Source of the DNA: an uncultured Flavihumibacter sp.
GTDB taxonomy: Bacteria; Bacteroidota; Bacteroidia; Chitinophagales; Chitinophagaceae
NCBI GenBank assembly: GCA_946481605.1
Contig: CAMLPA010000112.1
Coordinates: 1-9,017, forward strand
Reading direction: 5' to 3'
DNA: 9,017 nt
The notes beneath the pieces are model-generated. The model worked only from the letters and a program-made list of their open reading frames with translations. It ran no database searches and was not told the DNA's origin. Positions within the stretch are counted from its first letter, which is position 1; each line of letters starts with the position of its first letter. Of the stretch, positions 1-5,433 are shown one piece after another. Made by a program: the position numbers and the translations under genes.

Positions 1-8
1 AAATGTAA

Positions 9-983
9 ATGCGTGTAAATATTCCCATAACCATCCCTTTTGCCAGACAACTGCTTAGCGGATTGGCCCTTGTTGCCAGCATGGTATTTATATTTCCGGC
101 CATAGCATCCTTCGGCGTAACGGCTGACCGTGACACAAAGCAGAAACAGGTAAACCTACTTATCCGCCGACTCGGAGACCGGCTATTACAGCAATCGGGC
201 GACAAAATTTCCCGTGTACTGCCTGTTACTGAAAAGAAAGAGGGTACATTTTTACTCCGCTTCGAAAAGAATTTCACCTTCAATCATGATTCTCTCATCA
301 CCTTATCCCGCCAGTTACTTCCCCCATCTCAATTTCCCGGCGGCTACACGATAACCGTGCACGATTGCGCCAATGATGCCATTGTATATGGCTTCGCGTT
401 CAACAACCATACAGAAGATATACTCGCCTGTAGTGGGAGAAGTCAGCCGGAAGGTTGTTATACGCTCGAATTTGCATTTGCTGATTTGAATACTGATGCG
501 CACGCTGGCGCACAGCCAACAGGTACATTCAGATCGGAGCCGTTTACCTCCCCGCTTATGCTGGGGACCTACGGTTTGGTGCTGGTGCTGGCGACCACTT
601 TCCTGACGAAACGTTTTACAAAATCATCAAAGCAGGCTCCTGCAGCCAATCGGATTGAGGCAATAGAAGAGGAGTCTGTTTCAACATTGCCCAAACTAGG
701 CATGTTTTTATTTGATGTGAAAAAACAACGGTTGCTGTTGGAAAATGAAATAACCGCCCTCACGGATAAAGAATGCAGGGTATTGGAACTGCTTCATGAA
801 AACTTTGGCGCATTGATACCGCGGGAAACGCTCATGCAGAAAATCTGGATTGATGAAGGCGTGCTTACCGGGCGTAGTCTGGATATGTTTATATCCAAGC
901 TCAGGAAAAAATTAAGTTGTGATCCTTCGCTCAGGATAACGAATGTTCATGGGAAGGGATATAAGGTGGAGGTGGTGATGTAG
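9..983 (+). CDS. Membrane-anchored winged-helix transcriptional regulator (C-terminal OmpR/PhoB-type DNA-binding domain)
   Basis: A 324-residue protein, probably a one-component membrane transcription regulator. Seen: a hydrophobic segment at about residues 14-36 (signal anchor or TM1), a mostly polar region at 37-181, a second hydrophobic segment at about 182-199, a charged linker, and a C-terminal winged helix at about 229-321. The last has the usual Trans_reg_C features: LTDKECRVLELL, a recognition helix around RSLDMFISKLRKKL, and a closing wing around VHGKGYKV. The predicted topology puts 37-181 in the periplasm as a possible sensor, with cysteines at 120, 141 and 150, and the DNA-binding domain in the cytoplasm. 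This reverses the ToxR/CadC order, where the winged helix is N-terminal. The ATG at 9 was chosen because the ATG at 3 is followed at once by TAA. The upstream promoter lies outside the window. It converges on the AlbA_2 gene. The fold is secure; ligand and target genes are unknown. Confidence 0.85.
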   Translation: MRVNIPITIPFARQLLSGLALVASMVFIFPAIASFGVTADRDTKQKQVNLLIRRLGDRLLQQSGDKISRVLPVTEKKEGTFLLRFEKNFTFNHDSLITLSRQLLPPSQFPGGYTITVHDCANDAIVYGFAFNNHTEDILACSGRSQPEGCYTLEFAFADLNTDAHAGAQPTGTFRSEPFTSPLMLGTYGLVLVLATTFLTKRFTKSSKQAPAANRIEAIEEESVSTLPKLGMFLFDVKKQRLLLENEITALTDKECRVLELLHENFGALIPRETLMQKIWIDEGVLTGRSLDMFISKLRKKLSCDPSLRITNVHGKGYKVEVVM

Positions 984-1048
984 CCATTGAAGCAAAGGAG
1001 ATAGTTGTAATTTTCTATTGATGTTAAATTCCTTCAAGTCAGAAGGGG

Positions 1049-2521
1049 TTAAGTTTTCGCCCAGGTATTCAGTTTCGACAGCATATAATCCGTTAGAAAA
1101 TAGCCGCCGGTTTTTTTACTGCCTCTGTACTCTACCAGTCCCCGGATTTTCTCCAGGTCTCGTTTCGCCGTGCGTTCAGACACATTTAACTTTTCAATCA
1201 GGTCGTTAATTTTCATTCCTGGCTTTTCAAGCACCAATTTTATAACCTCAATCAGTCTGTCTTTTGCGCTGTCATTTATCGTGTCATTTATCGTGTCATT
1301 TATCGTGTCATTTATCGTGTCATTTACAGTATCATTTATTATTTTGGCTCCACCAGGCAAAGGAATACTTGTTTTAAAAGTTTCACCTTCTATAAACACA
1401 ACTTTTCCTCTACCTGCATATTCTTTTATTAAGCGGGTAGTGGTTAATATGCCAGAACCCAACTCTTCCACCCTGCCCAATTGAATAAAGAACTTGGCAA
1501 TCGCAGGATTTTTAGGGAAAGGCACAAAATTCATAGGATCAATAGGTCCTTCGCCGTGTGGATTATTGGCATTTTCTGTTTCTACACGATCCGCATAAAT
1601 AACAAAAGAGGCTGGTGCCGCATTGATGTATTCCCTGTGAATGATAAGATTGGCGGCAATTTCCCGGAATATGGTGGCACGAAGGCTTATCCGTTGATCG
1701 CTTTGCAGATAAAATTTATCCGGCAGGTGTCGGTTTACAAAATCCATCAACAATTCATACGCTTCAATAAGGTTGGTCTGGATGTATAAACGGTCATCAT
1801 AGCGATCTGTATTGTTTATCCTTACCAGTGCATCAATCTTATAATGAGGGATGATTTGCTGAATCACTTCATCTTTGCCAAGCAAATATGCCGCGGCCAG
1901 CGTAAAACCTTCCTGGCCACTCAGGTAGTCTTTTTTCCAAAGGCCGGAAATTTCCATCATCTGCCGGTCGTTCAATGCCAGCCAGGGGTGAGCCGGGTTG
2001 TTGCTGCGGATAAGGTTGCGGATTTTAGGAAAAAGTTCTTGCTTAAAATCTTCCATTCGCAGCGCAGGATAAATGATCCCTTCCGTATAATGATTGCGTT
2101 TACGGTTGGCGATCTCCGCAATACGATGCGGCTGCTCTACTTTAAAATCGCCGTCGTTACTACGGTCGTAAATAATCTTTCCGGTTTTATGCACCTGTGA
2201 GCTGGCGGGTACCTGGATATGAATGATTTTCCGGTTATTGATACTATAAACCTGCGGAAAAAGAATAAATGGCGGATCAAGTTTTTGCGGGTTGTTGGAT
2301 AAATTCACCAGATCGGTTACCATTTTTGAAACTGCATTCTCCTCAACGCCTAAAACATTTCCATTGTCACTAACGCCTAAAAGAATATCGCCTCCGTCCC
2401 GGTTGAGCATGGCGCAGATCGATTCAAAAAGGTTGCCGGGCAAAGCGGTGGCTGCCTCCTTGAATTCAAGGTGGATATTTTCTTTTTGTTGTAAGAGACG
2501 TTTGATTCGTTCCGGGTTCAT
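1049..2521 (-). CDS. AlbA_2 (Schlafen-like) nucleic-acid-binding protein with GHKL-like ATP-binding region and C-terminal HTH
   Basis: A 490-residue protein of the type often annotated as 'RNA-binding domain-containing' or 'ATP-dependent DNA helicase RecG-related'; there are no helicase motifs. Seen: an N-terminal AlbA_2 domain at about 14-138 (HLEFKEA, then ESICAMLNRDGGDILLGVSD), a middle region, a GHKL/HATPase_c_4-like region at about 280-387 (REIAANLIIHREY as N-box-like motif, YADRVETENANNP, and GRVEELGSGI), a tetrapeptide-repeat linker at 396-419, and a C-terminal DeoR-like HTH at about 422-476 (MKINDLIEKLNVSERTAKRDLEKI). The family probably regulates transcription or binds nucleic acid with ATP dependence; the function of this member is unknown. 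It stands alone: convergent with the winged-helix gene and downstream of the tRNA-Asn terminator. The ATG at 2521 gives a typical family N-terminus. A short perfect inverted repeat lies directly upstream of that ATG. Confidence 0.88.
   Translation of the reverse strand: MNPERIKRLLQQKENIHLEFKEAATALPGNLFESICAMLNRDGGDILLGVSDNGNVLGVEENAVSKMVTDLVNLSNNPQKLDPPFILFPQVYSINNRKIIHIQVPASSQVHKTGKIIYDRSNDGDFKVEQPHRIAEIANRKRNHYTEGIIYPALRMEDFKQELFPKIRNLIRSNNPAHPWLALNDRQMMEISGLWKKDYLSGQEGFTLAAAYLLGKDEVIQQIIPHYKIDALVRINNTDRYDDRLYIQTNLIEAYELLMDFVNRHLPDKFYLQSDQRISLRATIFREIAANLIIHREYINAAPASFVIYADRVETENANNPHGEGPIDPMNFVPFPKNPAIAKFFIQLGRVEELGSGILTTTRLIKEYAGRGKVVFIEGETFKTSIPLPGGAKIINDTVNDTINDTINDTINDTINDSAKDRLIEVIKLVLEKPGMKINDLIEKLNVSERTAKRDLEKIRGLVEYRGSKKTGGYFLTDYMLSKLNTWAKT
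1265..1336 (-). repeat. 12-bp in-frame tandem repeat encoding (NDTI)n
   Basis: Six 12-bp units encode NDTV, four NDTI copies and NDSA (residues 396-419 of the AlbA_2 protein). The DNA core, gtcatttatcgt on the plus strand, is repeated perfectly four times from 1271 to 1318; the flanking units are diverged. Because the period is a multiple of three, gain or loss of units would change linker length between the ATP-binding region and the HTH without shifting the frame. Similar ND-rich repeats occur in relatives of this family, as I recall it. Confidence 0.95.
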
Positions 2522-2522
2522 A

Positions 2523-2537
2523 ACAAACTGTGTTTGT
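2523..2537. promoter_or_regulatory. Perfect inverted repeat abutting the AlbA_2 gene start
   Basis: ACAAAC-TGT-GTTTGT, with six-base perfect arms and a three-base spacer, ends one base before the start codon of the minus-strand AlbA_2 gene. It could be an operator for a dimeric DNA-binding protein, perhaps autoregulation by the gene's own HTH, or a small mRNA hairpin over the translation initiation site. No convincing TAnnTTTG promoter box was found between it and the tRNA terminator. Functional role is inference. Confidence 0.35.
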
Positions 2538-2746
2538 ACACTACTTTATATACTTACTGATGCATAAGTTAACACGTAATCTTTTTTTTAGGAAATTCAA
2601 TTCAGCTTAGCCTTTTAGCTTTACACACAACTTGATAAATCGCAAACTGCCTGATAATTTTATTAAAGCATTCAAAGGCTTCTTCGGCGAACTACATTGA
2701 TTAATTTTTAAGGTAGGCTAGTTGCTGTGCAAATCCTGTGTAAATG

Positions 2747-2781
2747 AAAAAAGGGTCTCAAGCTTATAACTTGAAACCCTT
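2747..2781 (-). terminator. Rho-independent terminator of the tRNA-Asn gene
   Basis: On the minus strand a 12-base arm (complement of 2770-2781) pairs with a second arm (complement of 2751-2762) around a 7-base loop. One G-T wobble interrupts an otherwise complete stem, and the stem runs into a run of T (complement of the A-run at 2747-2752). It begins 12 bases past the tRNA 3' end, so it fits as the tRNA terminator. It also separates the tRNA unit from the AlbA_2 gene. Confidence 0.85.
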
Positions 2782-2792
2782 ATCATTCTTCG

Positions 2793-2866
2793 CTCCCCCT
2801 GCTGGACTTGAACCAGCGACCCTCTGATTAACAGTCAGATGCTCTAACCAACTGAGCTAAGGAGGA
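2793..2866 (-). tRNA. tRNA-Asn (anticodon GTT)
   Basis: A complete 74-nt cloverleaf can be folded on the minus strand. The 7-bp acceptor stem pairs TCCTCCT with AGGGGGA (one T-G pair), with discriminator base G. The D arm contains AGCTCAGTTGGTTAGAGC. The anticodon loop is CTGTTAA with anticodon GTT at plus-strand 2832-2830. The T arm has GGTTCAAGTCC. The 3' CCA is not encoded. The gene is a single unit with its own promoter upstream and intrinsic terminator downstream, between the glycosyltransferase and AlbA_2 genes. Confidence 0.97.
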
Positions 2867-2901
2867 ATTTGTTTTCCCGGTTCATTACTGATTCGGGAGT
2901 G

Positions 2902-2933
2902 CAAAAATAGGGATTTTCACATATCAACAAAAA
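2902..2933 (-). promoter_or_regulatory. Bacteroidota-type promoter for tRNA-Asn
   Basis: On the minus strand TATTTTTG (2909-2902) matches the Bacteroidota -7 consensus TAnnTTTG exactly. TTTTTG (2933-2928) lies 18 bases upstream as a -33-like element. The start of transcription would fall near 2896, about 30 bases before the mature tRNA 5' end, leaving a short leader for processing. The promoter lies just downstream of the glycosyltransferase stop codon. Confidence 0.7.
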
Positions 2934-2949
2934 CAAAGCGCCATTTTCT

Positions 2950-4608
2950 TTATTTTTTTTCTAAATTATTCAAATCCACCGCGTTAACCTGCAGTAACCA
3001 AACACTATCCAACCGGGAGGCCCGCGAGGCGGGATTTAAAAACCGGCCATTCAACCTGGTGACCGGAAAACTGGAAAATACCGCGTCCACCTTGTAGGGC
3101 AGCGCCATGCTGTCCAGTTTCGCGAGACCTGCCCTGCCGGTGTACAATAGTGGCAGCGCTATTTCAGAAGAACGCAATACCGGCGCATCACTGTAAAATT
3201 CAAAGCCATAGGAATTGATCTCCCAAAACTGCACCTGGCGCCCCGGATATTTCTTATTCTTCCATTCGGCGGCAACAGATCCTCCCTGGTATTCCAGCAA
3301 AGCCGGGTAAAAAAACAGGTTCAGGAACAGTGCCACCGCTACACTCCCTGCCAACCCCGTCCGGATAGCAGAAGAAAGATCCTGCGTTTTTATCACCCAC
3401 CATACCCATAGAAAACCACCGGTGAACAAAAGATAAACCCACCAGTAAGGAGGACGGAATAAAACGATGACCACGGCAGGGAGAAGTACCATCAGCAGCG
3501 ACACCACCCGTTGTGTATAGAATACCTTTTTAAATGCCGATGCAGACCGCAACTGAAGCAGCCAGGCTGCCAGTAACATGCTGAAGTAAGGAAACAGTAT
3601 ATTGAGGTAATGCGGAAGCTGGAACCTTGAAAGCGAAAACACCAGTAAAGTAAGAAGCGCCGCGCCAAAACTGATCCATTCCGCGGAAGCTTTTCTTTCC
3701 CCGCTGAACAATATTCTGAATTTCGAAACAATGCCCGCATACAATAAAACACTCCAGGATAGAAACGCCCAAAGCAGGGTATGCAGGAAAAAGAACGGAT
3801 CGCCCTTGCCTTTTATCGGACCCGTATTAAAGAACCTTCCGAATTGACTATCCCACAGAAAAAAACGGATACCCGACACGTTTTTTTCACCAAATACCAG
3901 TAGCTCGGGACGCGCATCAAACTGTAGGTACAAACACCAGAGTTCAGGCACGATAAACACTGCGGTGAGCAGCAGGTAAACATACCATTTCCAATTCAGC
4001 AATTGTTTCCATTCGCCTTTGATCATCCAATGGATCAGCATGCCGCCTCCGATGGGAATCAACACAAATGGGCCTTTCGTCATAATAGCGGCGGCTGTGA
4101 ACAAAGCGGCCGGAAACAATTGCACCGCCGCACGCTCCGCCTTCACCAGGTGGAAAGAGGAGGCGATCAGGAAAAAAGTGAGGTAGGGCTCCGCACGCAC
4201 ATCGTTGATGCTGATAATGCCATGCAATGCCGAAAGAAAGATGAGCACGGCAACCCGCCCCGTGTTAACGCCATAAAAATGGCGCGTGAGGGCCCCGGTG
4301 TACCAGGCAGCAGCCAGCCAGCAAAGGAAGGCAGGAAGTTTATAAGAAAATGTGCCAATCCCAAACAGCTTAAAACTTGCCGCTGTAATCCAGAAAGGAA
4401 GGTGTGGTTTATCGAGCCAGTCAGCACCGTTTGCATAGAGGTTCACCCAATCGTTGCGCCATACGATCTGCTTTGCAATGCCCGCGTACAATGCGGCATC
4501 CTGCTCCATCAATGTCGTGAACAATCCCGGGATAAGTGACAATATTAAAATGGATAGCCAGTAGTAATACCATTTCCCGGTAATTACCGGAAGTACAGTT
4601 GTTTGCAT
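2950..4608 (-). CDS. Family 39 (ArnT/PMT-like) membrane glycosyltransferase
   Basis: A 552-residue polytopic inner-membrane protein of the GT-C fold. These enzymes move a sugar from a polyprenyl-phosphate donor to an acceptor on the periplasmic face. Seen: a first hydrophobic helix at about 14-34; an acidic first-loop motif, MEQDAALYAGIAKQI (35-48; E35 and D37 are candidate catalytic or metal-binding residues); DKPHLPFWI (66-74), the usual KPP-like motif; NDVRAEPYLTFF (135-146); MTKGPFVLIPIG (176-187); and LSRFQLPHYLNILFPY (326-341), very like ArnT/PMT_2 proteins. Many further hydrophobic helices follow, then a soluble C-terminal part from about 437. The length is usual for the family. It starts 12 bases after the PAP2 stop codon and is surely co-transcribed. 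The acceptor could be lipid A, another glycolipid or protein; the sequence does not decide. ArnT itself is not claimed. Confidence 0.88.
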   Translation of the reverse strand: MQTTVLPVITGKWYYYWLSILILSLIPGLFTTLMEQDAALYAGIAKQIVWRNDWVNLYANGADWLDKPHLPFWITAASFKLFGIGTFSYKLPAFLCWLAAAWYTGALTRHFYGVNTGRVAVLIFLSALHGIISINDVRAEPYLTFFLIASSFHLVKAERAAVQLFPAALFTAAAIMTKGPFVLIPIGGGMLIHWMIKGEWKQLLNWKWYVYLLLTAVFIVPELWCLYLQFDARPELLVFGEKNVSGIRFFLWDSQFGRFFNTGPIKGKGDPFFFLHTLLWAFLSWSVLLYAGIVSKFRILFSGERKASAEWISFGAALLTLLVFSLSRFQLPHYLNILFPYFSMLLAAWLLQLRSASAFKKVFYTQRVVSLLMVLLPAVVIVLFRPPYWWVYLLFTGGFLWVWWVIKTQDLSSAIRTGLAGSVAVALFLNLFFYPALLEYQGGSVAAEWKNKKYPGRQVQFWEINSYGFEFYSDAPVLRSSEIALPLLYTGRAGLAKLDSMALPYKVDAVFSSFPVTRLNGRFLNPASRASRLDSVWLLQVNAVDLNNLEKK

Positions 4609-4620
4609 AAGAAGGTCAAT

Positions 4621-5229
4621 TTAGGGAAGCGGGTCAAAAGTAGTGTGTTTCCCCGTTAGAATTTTCTTTCCCATCAGACGGGAGAACAGCAGGGATACGA
4701 GGTAGCCGGTTATGGCCCCGAACACCGCTCCGCCAAGAATATCCAACGGGTAGTGTTTGCCTACATAAATCTGCGCGTAGCCGATCAGCAGTGCCCAAGC
4801 CCAGACCCAGTACCAACGCTTTGCACCCATGGCCCGCACGCTGAAGAACCAGAAAGCCGCCATCCCGAAATGGTTGGAGGCGTGCGAGGAAGGAAAAGAG
4901 TACCGCCCGCCGCAGCCGATGATGTTCCGCAAATACCCGTCAAACGCCACATTGTAACAGGGCCTTTCCCGGCCAATTAAGGGTTTCAGCACGCTGGCGC
5001 TCACAAAATCTGTGATGGCGAATGTAACCAACGTGCCCAGCAGGAACAACAGCGCGTAGTTGCGCCGGTGGCGGATGATCCAGTACAAAACAAAGACATA
5101 GAGCGGCACCCAGGTGAGCGCGTTGCGCGATGCCAGCATCAGCGGATCGAGCCAGGATACGGCCCCGTTGGCATGGATGGCGATGAATAATTTTTCATCC
5201 AGCGCTATGAGTTGTTCAAACAAATTCAT
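4621..5229 (-). CDS. PAP2-family membrane phosphatase (lipid phosphatase)
   Basis: A 202-residue integral membrane protein of the phosphatidic-acid phosphatase 2 superfamily, likely acting on a lipid phosphate or pyrophosphate (undecaprenyl pyrophosphate, lipid A or phosphatidate-type substrate) at the periplasmic face. Seen: signature 1, K82-x6-R89-P90 (KPLIGRERP); signature 2, P113-S-S-H116; and signature 3 with nucleophile H159 and D163 in IYVGKHYPLD. About five hydrophobic helices lie at roughly 40-53, 58-75, 120-134, 139-155 and 165-184. In signature 3 the usual S-R before the histidine is A152-Q153, so the arginine is replaced. I believe this form occurs in other Bacteroidota members and does not by itself mean inactivity. 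It is first in an operon with the family 39 glycosyltransferase (12-base gap) and divergent from the PAS kinase gene. Exact substrate is unknown. Confidence 0.9.
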   Translation of the reverse strand: MNLFEQLIALDEKLFIAIHANGAVSWLDPLMLASRNALTWVPLYVFVLYWIIRHRRNYALLFLLGTLVTFAITDFVSASVLKPLIGRERPCYNVAFDGYLRNIIGCGGRYSFPSSHASNHFGMAAFWFFSVRAMGAKRWYWVWAWALLIGYAQIYVGKHYPLDILGGAVFGAITGYLVSLLFSRLMGKKILTGKHTTFDPLP

Positions 5230-5273
5230 CGGGTGAATTTCTAAAGTGTTTGTTCTCTTTTAGTTAAGAGGCA

Positions 5274-5281
5274 TAAAGGTA
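5274..5281 (-). promoter_or_regulatory. Possible -7 box for the PAP2-GT39 operon
   Basis: TACCTTTA on the minus strand matches TAnnTTTG at all but the last position and lies about 45 bases upstream of the PAP2 start codon, a sensible leader length. No clear TTG-type -33 element is seen at the expected distance, so the call is weak. Confidence 0.3.
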
Positions 5282-5321
5282 TTGCTTACTTCCGGTTGAT
5301 CTGTTTTTTTGAAATGAAATC

Positions 5322-5363
5322 TTGACGGGGCCGGGTGTCAACCACAAAAATCCCTTACTTTAG
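5322..5363 (+). promoter_or_regulatory. Candidate promoter region of the PAS kinase gene, with small inverted repeat
   Basis: TACTTTAG (5356-5363) is a near match to the Bacteroidota -7 consensus and lies about 70 bases before the kinase ATG. No TTG occurs at the ideal -33 distance. Instead that stretch is GC-rich and lies inside a short inverted repeat, TTGAC (5322-5326) with GTCAA (5337-5341). This could be an operator covering the -33 region. Both the promoter and operator readings are inference. Confidence 0.4.
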
Positions 5364-5433
5364 CCGGGACCGGGAAACAGGATGCATCTCGTTCCATGCA
5401 CTTGTTGGCCCGCTGTAAAATCCGGATCCCGAT

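Noticed and set aside
1265..1342. CRISPR-like tandem array
   Set aside because: The 12-bp units are directly adjacent with no spacers and translate in frame as NDTI; it is a coding minisatellite.
1049..2521. RecG helicase identity for the AlbA_2 protein
   Set aside because: No Walker A, DExx box or other helicase motifs are seen; the RecG label in databases is a naming carry-over for this family.
2744..2827. Small plus-strand frame of 27 codons ending in a PAGLEPATL-like peptide
   Set aside because: This is the well-known spurious peptide from reading a tRNA gene antisense; it covers the terminator and the 3' half of tRNA-Asn.
3021..3033. CCCGC-GAG-GCGGG stem-loop
   Set aside because: It lies inside the glycosyltransferase coding region, has no T-run, and is explained by GC-rich codons for the local Ala-Ser-Arg residues.
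4003..4539. Plus-strand open frame of 178 codons opposite the glycosyltransferase
   Set aside because: Its composition is low in hydrophobic blocks and recognisable motifs, while the minus frame encodes conserved membrane-enzyme motifs throughout; it is a shadow frame.
5383..5401. TGCAT/ATGCA short inverted repeat in the kinase leader
   Set aside because: Five-base arms separated by eight bases are expected by chance; no promoter or coding feature aligns with it.
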